Of a stretch of 64,000 bases of DNA, positions 8,393 through 16,176 are shown piece after piece (the first letter of the stretch is position 1; each line of letters opens with the position of its first letter). The stretch is from assembly GCA_964504345.1 (NCBI GenBank), contig CAZDDX010000004.1, positions 62,001-126,000 of the forward strand, written 5' to 3'. A program made the position numbers and the translations under genes. The DNA comes from CAMDTE01 sp964504345 (GTDB lineage Bacteria > Bacteroidota > Bacteroidia > Flavobacteriales > Schleiferiaceae). Below the pieces are notes generated by a model that was not told where the DNA came from, made no database searches, and saw nothing but the letters and a program-made list of their open reading frames with translations.

Positions 8393-10507
8393 TTAGAAAA
8401 CCTGTCCGCGACGGTCCGTGATGTCCGCCTTTTTGATTAACGCTTGGAACAAACCACCTGCAGCTCTGCTGCGAACATTCATGGTTGCGTTTGCTACATC
8501 CACCGTATACACCCCTTTGTCAGCAGCAGGCTGTACCGACTGTACTACATAAGCGTAAACACCGTTGTAACCGCGGAATGCATTGCTCTTGTCGCCTTTC
8601 TTGCTACCCACCAAACGTCCTACCAATTCAGGCTCTTGGCCAGAAATCATCAAGAACGGACTGGCCATGCTGACGGTGGCCGGACTGTAGGTACCCTTCA
8701 ATGCGGTGGCAGCATTCGCCAAGCCCTTAGGCATCTCTTTCTCCAAACGCTCCATCAACAAGCGCGCTTTGGCGCGTTGCACCACCATCGGGCGAATGCG
8801 CTCCTTAACAACCTCCAAAGAACGGTATCCTTTGGGAGCTACTTGCGTGAAGATTGCTACTACATAACCACGTGACTCGTTGTTGATGACCTGAACATCA
8901 CCCAACTCACGGTCTTCATTGAACGCCCAACGAACCACTTCACGTGCCTGGCCCAAGCCAGGAACGTTCTCGTCCGTAGCACCCAGTTCTTCAGCAGGAC
9001 GAAGTGCAACCTTCTCCTGCTCTGCCATTGCCTGCCATCCTTCCTTGAGCTCACGAGCCTTGTTGGAGAATTTTGTAGCAGCCGCATAAACTGCTGCTTC
9101 TGTTTCTGACGACGGCAAAATACTGCGAACCACCATACCCAACTGAATCGCTGGAGAACCGCCCTTCTGACCGGTAACTTGAACCACATGGAAACCAAAC
9201 TCCGTGGCTACCACACCCAAAGTTCCGGTAGATTTGCGGAAACAGAAATCTTCAAACGCCTTGGTCATGTTATTCGCACCAAACCAATCCAAATCACCAC
9301 CCTTCGCCTTGGCCACAGCATCGCCTGAATACTGAGCGTTCAGCGCGTCAAAAGATCCTGGATTGGACTTGATGACGGCCAACAGGCTGTCCGCCAACTT
9401 CTGCGCTTGCTGGTAGGAACGGGTAGCTTCAGAACGTTGGGCACCTGCAAAACCAATGAGAATGTGGCGAGCACGAGCGGAATCCGGTATGATTCGGCGA
9501 TCCAAAACTTTGATGAGCTGCGCTGCACCCTGTTGATACACCGGGCCGGCCATGTACCCAACGGGGCGCCCTTTTACTAAGGTGTCAAGACCGTTGAACA
9601 ACTCCGCTTCCTTGATGTACTGATCCTGAAAAGGCACCTCTGAATTGCGGGCGATGAAATCGCTATCGTTGGTCGATGCGCGGTACTCAGCAGCCAAAAC
9701 AGTCATGGCGTCTTTAACTTTGGCCGCATCGCTCTCCGACGGAACCAACTCAAAGTTGGCAAACAAAACGTTTCGCAACTCTTTGTCCGTGCGGTACATT
9801 TCCTTGGTCTCTTCGTAGTACTCTTCGAAGTCTTCGTCCGTTGGGGTCACTTCCGAATCAGGAATTGAACTGTAGGGAATGTAGGCCAACTCTGCCTGCG
9901 CCGTGGCTGCATTGCGCAAATACTCATGACGAACCAAACCTTCTGGCATGCGCATGCCCTTGCTGAATGCAACGTTGAACTTTTGCTGCAACGTTTGGTC
10001 GCGGATGTCGTTCTCAAATTGAATCCAGTTCAACCACTGACTCCGGGCTTCTTCCGACGCACCGCGGTTGTCCCGAAGATTGGAAATGGCAGAAAGAAAT
10101 AAACTTTTGTTGAATTGACCGGTATTGGGGTCTACAAAACCCGCCATACCGGTGATGCTTGGATTGGTGGTGATGGCCTCCATCAATTCCGCTTGTGAAA
10201 CCTGAATTCCCAATTCTTCGTACACTGGGGTCATCAACGCTTCGTTCAAATGCTTATTCCAAAGCATCTCAGACAATTGCAATGCGGACATTTGCGCATA
10301 CTGGGGATTTCCCTGGCGCAACTCCTCCATTTCAGCGTTAAACTCTTGGATGGACACTTCTTTTCCATTGATGGTTCCAACGGAATCGTCAACGAACAAA
10401 ATGCCTCCAGAGGACAACAAGTCCGTCAGTACAAATGCCAGTAGAGACAAGCCAATCAACACGATGACGAGCCCGGAACGGCGGCGGATATCTTCAAAAA
10501 TTGCCAT
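8393..10507 (-). CDS. PpiD/SurA-like peptidylprolyl isomerase, membrane anchored
   Basis: This is a periplasmic folding factor of 704 residues. It has one N-terminal membrane anchor (about 12-34), a SurA_N-like chaperone region (about 35-230) and a parvulin PpiC domain (about 340-450). The parvulin domain shows ARHILIGF, then AKGGDLDWFG, and GFHVVQVTG at its end. The rest is a long helical or beta tail of unclear role. Such proteins assist outer-membrane protein folding. It is the last gene of a minus-strand envelope run and appears to have its own promoter at 10542-10549. Confidence 0.9.
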   Translation of the reverse strand: MAIFEDIRRRSGLVIVLIGLSLLAFVLTDLLSSGGILFVDDSVGTINGKEVSIQEFNAEMEELRQGNPQYAQMSALQLSEMLWNKHLNEALMTPVYEELGIQVSQAELMEAITTNPSITGMAGFVDPNTGQFNKSLFLSAISNLRDNRGASEEARSQWLNWIQFENDIRDQTLQQKFNVAFSKGMRMPEGLVRHEYLRNAATAQAELAYIPYSSIPDSEVTPTDEDFEEYYEETKEMYRTDKELRNVLFANFELVPSESDAAKVKDAMTVLAAEYRASTNDSDFIARNSEVPFQDQYIKEAELFNGLDTLVKGRPVGYMAGPVYQQGAAQLIKVLDRRIIPDSARARHILIGFAGAQRSEATRSYQQAQKLADSLLAVIKSNPGSFDALNAQYSGDAVAKAKGGDLDWFGANNMTKAFEDFCFRKSTGTLGVVATEFGFHVVQVTGQKGGSPAIQLGMVVRSILPSSETEAAVYAAATKFSNKARELKEGWQAMAEQEKVALRPAEELGATDENVPGLGQAREVVRWAFNEDRELGDVQVINNESRGYVVAIFTQVAPKGYRSLEVVKERIRPMVVQRAKARLLMERLEKEMPKGLANAATALKGTYSPATVSMASPFLMISGQEPELVGRLVGSKKGDKSNAFRGYNGVYAYVVQSVQPAADKGVYTVDVANATMNVRSRAAGGLFQALIKKADITDRRGQVF

Positions 10508-10541
10508 AATCTAGGATGCTACAAAAGAAAAATTAAGGGTG

Positions 10542-10549
10542 CAAATATA
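10542..10549 (-). promoter_or_regulatory. -7 promoter element of the ppiD-like gene
   Basis: The minus strand reads TATATTTG here, a full match to TAnnTTTG, 34 bases upstream of the ATG at 10507. It overlaps the left end of a short palindrome (10549-10563) that includes the stop codon of the next gene. Confidence 0.55.
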
Positions 10550-10554
10550 AGGGT

Positions 10555-11793
10555 TTAACCCTTCAATCGGATTTCTTCGACTCGATTCGCTCGGACAGAT
10601 GCCGCAATTAAATTCAGCTCCTCAATACGCAGTGATTCGCCTACCGTAGGGAGGTGCCCCAACCCGTGAACCAACAACCCTCCAAGCGTATTGTAGGCGT
10701 CCGACTCCGGGAGGTCCAGTTTGTAGGCATCGTTGAGGTAAGAGACTTCCAAGCGGGCAGAAAACAACCACTCGCGTTCGCCCAAAATGCGTTCGGTGGT
10801 TTCCTCCGTGTCGTGTTCGTCTTCGATTTCGCCAAACAACTCTTCGGTTAAATCTTCTAACGTGACCATGCCCACCAGCGTGCCAAATTCATCTACCACC
10901 AAGGCGAGGGACCGTCGGGACGCAACCAATTGACGAAAAGCCTCATGCGCCAGAAGGGTCTCCGGTAAAAAAGCCACGGGAGTCAAGGCGGAAACCAGCG
11001 ACTTTGGTTTTTGAAAAAGTGCGTGGGCATGGACGTATGCGAATGCATCGTCCACAGAATCGCGATAAACAACCAGTTTGCTGTATCCGGTGGCAACGAA
11101 TCGCTCGCGCAATAGGTCCAAATTTGTGCCTACAGGAACGGCTTCAATGGCATTTCTAGGCACCATGCAGGCCTTAAGTCTAACTTCCGCAAACTCCAAT
11201 GCGTTGCGAAAAAGCTCTACTTCCGGCTCAACGGGGCCGTCTGCGTCTGCCAGGTGCTCGCCCACCAAATGATCTAAATCTGCACGTCCAAAAACACCTG
11301 GGCCGCGGGTATCTGCACTTTTTCCGGTCCACTGGGCCACCCACTGACTGAGTAACGTGAAAAACAAGACGGCGGGAGAAAGGGCAACCACCACGGCGGC
11401 AAGTAATCCTGAAAATGCGCGCAAAGACTCATTCGCACGCTCCCTAAAAAATGCTTTTGGCATGTACTCGGCTACAACCAAAACTACGGCCGTTGACAAC
11501 AAAGTTTGAACCGCAACCACGGCAAATGGAGAACCCAAAATAGCCAAGGGTTCGTTGAGGAGTCTCGCCGTTGAATTGCCCACCAGTACCAATGCCACGG
11601 TATTGCCCAAAAGCATGGTCGCAATAAACGAAGTGGAGCGCCGGTAGAACCACGGCAAAATACGTCCGGCCAGGCTGCCCTTTTTGGCCTCAATCTCCAC
11701 CTGTAATCGATTGGCGGAGAGAAAGGCAATCTCCATTCCGGAGAAAAAAGCAGAGGCCGCTAGTGCCGCTAATAAGAGTAGTACAGCGGTCAT
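10555..11793 (-). CDS. CNNM-domain / CBS-domain membrane protein (CorC/HlyC family)
   Basis: The 412-residue product belongs to the hemolysin-C-like family linked to divalent cation transport. It has an N-terminal DUF21/CNNM membrane domain (about 1-190, four hydrophobic stretches), a CBS pair (about 205-325) and a C-terminal CorC_HlyC domain (about 335-412). It is a paralogue of gldE at 40024. Its start overlaps the stop of the 73-residue gene upstream (ATGA at 11790-11793). Position in an LptC/PpiD cluster suggests an envelope or ion-homeostasis role, which is inference. Confidence 0.88.
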   Translation of the reverse strand: MTAVLLLLAALAASAFFSGMEIAFLSANRLQVEIEAKKGSLAGRILPWFYRRSTSFIATMLLGNTVALVLVGNSTARLLNEPLAILGSPFAVVAVQTLLSTAVVLVVAEYMPKAFFRERANESLRAFSGLLAAVVVALSPAVLFFTLLSQWVAQWTGKSADTRGPGVFGRADLDHLVGEHLADADGPVEPEVELFRNALEFAEVRLKACMVPRNAIEAVPVGTNLDLLRERFVATGYSKLVVYRDSVDDAFAYVHAHALFQKPKSLVSALTPVAFLPETLLAHEAFRQLVASRRSLALVVDEFGTLVGMVTLEDLTEELFGEIEDEHDTEETTERILGEREWLFSARLEVSYLNDAYKLDLPESDAYNTLGGLLVHGLGHLPTVGESLRIEELNLIAASVRANRVEEIRLKG

Positions 11794-12011
11794 TCGGCTG
11801 AGTTATTCCCGTGCCGGCTTTCAAACTTCTGGCGTTGCTTGCGTCGAACTACAAACATCACCACTGCCCCAACAGCAAACAAGGCAAACAAACCAGACTG
11901 AGACCGGTCTGTAGACCAATTAGCGGCCACTTCCCATACCGACACGACTGCAATAAACACCCATGCCCACTCCACGACGCGCATGGTTTTTCCCATCAAT
12001 TCTGGTTTCAT
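11790..12011 (-). CDS. small two-helix membrane protein, function unknown
   Basis: This 73-residue protein has two hydrophobic segments (about residues 12-28 and 40-56) and a basic C-terminal tail (RRKQRQKFESRHG). It sits 6 bases after lptC and overlaps the CNNM gene by 4 bases, so it is very likely co-translated with both. I recognise no family. The tight packing argues that it is real. Confidence 0.7.
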   Translation of the reverse strand: MKPELMGKTMRVVEWAWVFIAVVSVWEVAANWSTDRSQSGLFALFAVGAVVMFVVRRKQRQKFESRHGNNSAE

Positions 12012-12017
12012 TCGATT

Positions 12018-12581
12018 TTACTTGTTGTTGGAGTTCATTTGACCCGCTGCGTTGAATAAGGTGTAAGTCTCGAGTCGGTCGTCGGCTTCAAATCCCGTTC
12101 CGATTAGAATTTGACTTGAAGATACTAACCGAACGGCGCGTTCTCCAAAAATACGACCCGTTTGGGCATCCCACACGATGGACTCTGTTTCCAATCGGTT
12201 GCCGTCCTGATTCTGGACGACCACTCGGCCGTTGGCCAACCAAACTTGTTGTCCTGGGCGTTGATCCACTTGTCCTGCCTTCATCCAAGCGCCACGTTTA
12301 CCGGGGGTCTTTTTCATTTGCACCACCACATCGTAATACCGAACGTACGGAACTTCAGCTTTGGTAAACTGCTCCATTCGCTTTGCGTGAACCGAGAACT
12401 GTTGGCGACCGCCTTGAGAGACAGCTGCACGGAATCCGCGCTGTTCCACCACGGCTCCGTCAAAGGACTGCGCCAGGGCTTCAACGGCTTTTTGATCGTT
12501 GGAACAGCCCCAAAACAGGAACAGCATGCCGGCAAGGCATGCTGTTCGCACCGTGGAAATCGCGGCTTTTTTCAAACTCAA
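12018..12581 (-). CDS. lptC: LPS export system periplasmic protein LptC-like lipoprotein
   Basis: This is an LptC-family component of the LPS transport bridge. It has an N-terminal hydrophobic segment ending in a lipobox-like LFLFWGCS, so it may be a lipoprotein. A beta-jellyroll-like domain follows, with the typical series on tags, adjacency of residues and closing region LETESIVWDAQTGRIFGE. The open frame extends to an ATG at 12617, which would overlap the TPR gene by 40 bases. A TTG at 12581 instead forms a TTGA stop-start overlap, and I prefer it (187 residues). Family call is good; exact start is uncertain. Confidence 0.8.
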   Translation of the reverse strand: MSLKKAAISTVRTACLAGMLFLFWGCSNDQKAVEALAQSFDGAVVEQRGFRAAVSQGGRQQFSVHAKRMEQFTKAEVPYVRYYDVVVQMKKTPGKRGAWMKAGQVDQRPGQQVWLANGRVVVQNQDGNRLETESIVWDAQTGRIFGERAVRLVSSSQILIGTGFEADDRLETYTLFNAAGQMNSNNK

Positions 12582-13993
12582 TAAAAACGAACCGTGATGG
12601 TTTCGTTGATCCAGCAACCGATGGTGTAGCGGTCGCCGTCTTTCTTGCTGAACTGGAAGGCAATGCTCTTGTCTGGAATGCCTTTCTTGAAGTTCGCAAT
12701 CAAGGCATCCGCCTGCCTGGTCAAACCGGCATCCACCGATTTAGCTTTGCTCGCATAATCAATAGCGGCCCAGTACACGGCGTTCTTTTCAAAAACGTTC
12801 TCACCGCAAGTGCCTGCCGCGCTGGCGTACAAACCGGCTACGATCAGGTACGGACGGCCGTCTTCCTTGTTCAAGCTGGCGGCCTTGAGGGCGCTTTGCT
12901 TCGCAGAGGCCAATTGACCTAATTTCTGCTGGATGCTGGCCAAACGCATGTAATCGGCGGATTTTTTGCGTGGATCCACCTCCAGTGCAATGGCGTCGGT
13001 GAAGAACTTGGTGGCCTCAGACCATTTTTCATTGACCACCGCCAATCGGCCCATGGAGCGGGCCGCTTGAGCGTCGGGATCCATGGCGTAAAGCGCCTCC
13101 GCAGACTTGAAGTAAACCGGATTGTCTGTGCAGTCTACGGTGTTACCGGACTCATCCAATCGTTCCTTAGCCAACAATTTGTTTGCGCGCTTCAGCCATA
13201 CTTCGTTGGTCTTATTGGCTTCAAACGTTTCCATGTTGTAAATCACCTTCAAACGGTCGCAGCTCAGTACGGGAGCAATGGACTTTTCGATGTTGCCAGC
13301 TACTTTATCGTAGCCTTCCAATAACTTTTCGTTGCGCGCCAATTCTTTCTCGCCCTTGGCGTCCAGGGTTCCTGAATCGCGTGCCACGCTCAGGTCCGTC
13401 ACGGACTTGTTGAGGCGATCGGTGTGGAACTCCAACGTTTCGTTGACCTGGTTGTAAACTTCGAATAATTGAGTCACATCAATGGTCTTGTCTTTTACCA
13501 GACGAATGGACGCCAAGAAGTACCCGTTTAAATGCTGAGGAGTTAGGTCCGTAGCACCCTTGGACATGGCTTGCTGGAAAAGATCGTAGGCCGTTTTTGG
13601 ATCTTCCGGAAAGAACTGAATGTAGTCGTATGCTTTGGAGCCCAAAACAAAAGCCTCCTTTCCGGGGAAGTATTTGTTGCGCAAATCGTAAACCTCCATC
13701 AATTGATTGATAAGGACTTTCTTTTGATTTTCATCCGTGGTGGCCTTGATCTTCTCGCGAACGATGGTAGGTCCGAAAATGAAGATATTTTCCTTCACTT
13801 GCGGGCAGTTCTTGTACACGTAGGACCAAGCATCGTAGGCTTCCAAGTACGACTTGGAATTGTAGTTGGAGCCAAAGATGTTGTAGTTCTGCCAGCAGTT
13901 CACGGAATCAGCTTCGGTGGCACCCCAAAGTCCTTTCTGAGCAAAGACAGCGGTGCTGGAGAGCAGCGCGAGGAGGAGGACGAGGCGTTTCAT
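12578..13993 (-). CDS. secreted TPR-repeat protein
   Basis: The 471-residue product begins with a signal peptide (cleavage near VFAQ, about residue 19). It then has helical TPR-like repeats, clearest around residues 300-400 (ARSMGRLAVVNEKWSEATKFF and the following unit). It lies between a barrel-like protein and lptC in the same orientation. TPR proteins in this position are common in Bacteroidota, but I know no defined function. A periplasmic scaffold for envelope assembly is a reasonable guess only. Confidence 0.8.
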   Translation of the reverse strand: MKRLVLLLALLSSTAVFAQKGLWGATEADSVNCWQNYNIFGSNYNSKSYLEAYDAWSYVYKNCPQVKENIFIFGPTIVREKIKATTDENQKKVLINQLMEVYDLRNKYFPGKEAFVLGSKAYDYIQFFPEDPKTAYDLFQQAMSKGATDLTPQHLNGYFLASIRLVKDKTIDVTQLFEVYNQVNETLEFHTDRLNKSVTDLSVARDSGTLDAKGEKELARNEKLLEGYDKVAGNIEKSIAPVLSCDRLKVIYNMETFEANKTNEVWLKRANKLLAKERLDESGNTVDCTDNPVYFKSAEALYAMDPDAQAARSMGRLAVVNEKWSEATKFFTDAIALEVDPRKKSADYMRLASIQQKLGQLASAKQSALKAASLNKEDGRPYLIVAGLYASAAGTCGENVFEKNAVYWAAIDYASKAKSVDAGLTRQADALIANFKKGIPDKSIAFQFSKKDGDRYTIGCWINETITVRFY

Positions 13994-14076
13994 AGCATTG
14001 GGTATTTAAGTACGGAGTAGATTACAAAAAGCGTGCTAATTTGTTTTTGAATAAATAAAATGCTCTATTTCAGCAA

Positions 14077-15414
14077 TCAACGGTATTTGAACTTTTGAAA
14101 CCATTGGTCGTTTAACGTGAGGCCAAACACGGCACGCAGGTGGTCTTCGCGGACCAAACCAACTTTAGCAGTACCGTAGCTTTCCCACTGAACGCCCAAA
14201 TGGAGGGCTGCAAATTTAACATCGCCGGGCACAAAACTGCGCGTTCCTAACGGAATCGTAACACCGGTGCTGCCAACCCACCGGGTGAGTGCTTCCTGGT
14301 TCAGAACTAAACCGGTTTGGGCTTGGCTGATTCCCGCCGCATAGACCCAATTGGCCGCGCCATTCTTCCAGCTCCCTTGCGGGAATGCAAGCGCCGGCAC
14401 CAGCGTTGCGCCTACCCGCCAGGTCCGCGATTCGGCGGAGTATCGGTAGACCGGAAGACCTCCATTCGGATAAAAAGAGGAGGCTTCTTGGGTTTGTGTG
14501 CGTTGGATTTCCATGCCCAAAGTCCACGCGTCCAGATTGGACCCTGGTGCACGGCGAACAAAACGCAAACCGTAGCGTTGGTCTGTGGGGAGTTGCGCCG
14601 TTCCGGGGGTGTCGATCACAGACCATGCTGTATCTCGATAGGTAGGAACGGCGGATCCGTTGTTGAGCAAGGAATACTGCAAAGCGGTTTGTGCTCCGGT
14701 CAGATTGGCACGTAAAGCCTGGGTAGTTCCCAACTCCAGGTCCAACCACTTGCCCAGGGGCAAAGCTGCTTGCGCGCCAGCGGTGGCCTGCCAACCGCGG
14801 TACACCGTTTCCTCGCGCGATCCAATGTTCAAAAAGCGGGGGTCGCCAAAATCCAACAGGGTGGTCTTTTTAACGGACCCAAAGTGGTAGGCCCCCCGCA
14901 ATCCAACGGAAAAGTACTTGATGGGAGACCATCCCAAACCTAAATTGGCTTGGGTGAGGCCACCGTTGCCGGTGTAGGTGTATTTGGCTACCCCAAAATC
15001 CGGGAGGGTCACCACGCTGGACAATTGGTACCCCACCGTTGAATAGGGCTGCAATCCGGCGGATGCCGCCAATTTTTTGGCCAATGGAAAGGCTAGGTTT
15101 ACTTGCTGAAAACCGCCCGTTGAGGTGGTTAGGGCCGTGTCCGCGTTTTGGTACACCATTCCCTGGTAGGAACCGCTGATGTCAAAAGTGGTGTACTTCA
15201 ATCGCCCCAGTGCAGCAGGCTGAACGGGATTGAAGTAAAGCAGAGACCGGTAGGCGGCAGATCCTCCGCCGTGCAGTGCTTGCGCCGGTGAGACACCGGA
15301 GGTTTGGGTACCCAAGCCGAACCATGAATACGGCGATACGTCCAATACTTGTGCCGACGCCAAAGGAGCGCCTGCAGCGAACGCGAGTAAGAGGTAAGTT
15401 TTAATTCCCTTCAT
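14077..15414 (-). CDS. outer-membrane beta-barrel-like protein, function unknown
   Basis: From the ATG at 15414 the product has 445 residues, with a signal peptide cleaved near ASAQ (about residue 21). The mature part starts VLDVSPYSWFGLGT and alternates polar and aromatic/hydrophobic residues as amphipathic strands, ending in KFKYR. This fits an outer-membrane barrel. It overlaps the coaX stop by 14 bases and precedes the TPR and lptC genes, so a role in LPS or outer-membrane biogenesis is plausible by context only. Upstream in-frame codons to 15459 lie within coaX and lack signal-peptide character. Confidence 0.78.
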   Translation of the reverse strand: MKGIKTYLLLAFAAGAPLASAQVLDVSPYSWFGLGTQTSGVSPAQALHGGGSAAYRSLLYFNPVQPAALGRLKYTTFDISGSYQGMVYQNADTALTTSTGGFQQVNLAFPLAKKLAASAGLQPYSTVGYQLSSVVTLPDFGVAKYTYTGNGGLTQANLGLGWSPIKYFSVGLRGAYHFGSVKKTTLLDFGDPRFLNIGSREETVYRGWQATAGAQAALPLGKWLDLELGTTQALRANLTGAQTALQYSLLNNGSAVPTYRDTAWSVIDTPGTAQLPTDQRYGLRFVRRAPGSNLDAWTLGMEIQRTQTQEASSFYPNGGLPVYRYSAESRTWRVGATLVPALAFPQGSWKNGAANWVYAAGISQAQTGLVLNQEALTRWVGSTGVTIPLGTRSFVPGDVKFAALHLGVQWESYGTAKVGLVREDHLRAVFGLTLNDQWFQKFKYR

Positions 15415-16162
15415 TGGACCAGACCCACAAACCGACAAAGGCCAATTTGGGCGCTGCAAAGATGCCTTTTTTTAGCGGAGTAGCCAAAGCCGGTGCATCT
15501 CCACCGGTTAGATAAACGACTATTTCCGGTGATTTTGTGCGCCAGCGTTCTGTCCAAAAGTCTATTTCTCCAAGCAATCCGTAGTAAGCTCCTGCTTGAA
15601 GTGCATGTTTTGTGCTGCTTGGTGCCGTCCACTCCAAAGGTCCTGTGGGGTTTTGAGCCAGCGGAAGCGCAGCGGTTTGCTCGTGCATGGCGCGCAAGCG
15701 CATGGACAACCCGGGTGAAATGGACCCTCCGTGAAAGGCTCCTTGAAATTGAGCGTTGACGGTGAGGCAGGTGCCGGCGGAAAAGGCCAATGCGTCGCCT
15801 TGGGGGTGCAGGGCCTGCAGGGCCCAGGCCAAAGCCAATCGGTCTGGACCCAAATTGCCGCCGTAGGCCACTGGAAAGGGAGGTTTCTCTGAAGTGGATA
15901 AGCAGTAAACCGGACCTCGTTCCCATAAAGCGCTCCACTCGGCTGCCGAAGATGGTTGGGCTTGTGCGTCGCAAATCCACACACCCTCGAGGATAGCACC
16001 GTCGGGCAAGATGCGATTCCAGTCCTCTGCAGACGGATGAGTGGGCAGGTAATGCACGGGAAGGTCCTCCAATGCCGTCAGAGACGGCTGCATGCTGGCT
16101 GAAGTGGTCGGCAAAAGCATGGCCTTGGTGCGGGTATTTCCGCGGTCGATGAAAAGTCGCAC
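15401..16162 (-). CDS. coaX: type III pantothenate kinase
   Basis: CoaX phosphorylates pantothenate, the first step of CoA synthesis. The N-terminal phosphate motif reads FIDRGNTRTK, in place of the common DxGNTR. GGNLGPDRLALAW (about residue 95) and FSAGTCLTVN (about 120) are the classic pantothenate-binding and phosphate-2 motifs. GGSISPGLSMR follows. The length of 253 residues from a GTG at 16162 matches the family (about 245-260). The frame stays open to 16591 only because it crosses the end of the next gene. There is no ATG near the DRGNT motif. Confidence 0.92.
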   Translation of the reverse strand: MRLFIDRGNTRTKAMLLPTTSASMQPSLTALEDLPVHYLPTHPSAEDWNRILPDGAILEGVWICDAQAQPSSAAEWSALWERGPVYCLSTSEKPPFPVAYGGNLGPDRLALAWALQALHPQGDALAFSAGTCLTVNAQFQGAFHGGSISPGLSMRLRAMHEQTAALPLAQNPTGPLEWTAPSSTKHALQAGAYYGLLGEIDFWTERWRTKSPEIVVYLTGGDAPALATPLKKGIFAAPKLAFVGLWVWSNEGN

Positions 16163-16176
16163 GTGCAAAGGTAGGG

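Noticed and set aside
10549..10563. Perfect palindrome AAGGGTTTAACCCTT overlapping the CNNM stop codon
   Set aside because: Short and A/T-centred, with no T-run and no repeat elsewhere that I noticed; it may be chance.
11790..12011. Treating the 73-residue gene as a chance frame
   Set aside because: The 4-base overlap with the CNNM gene and 6-base gap to lptC are too neat, so it is kept as a real gene.
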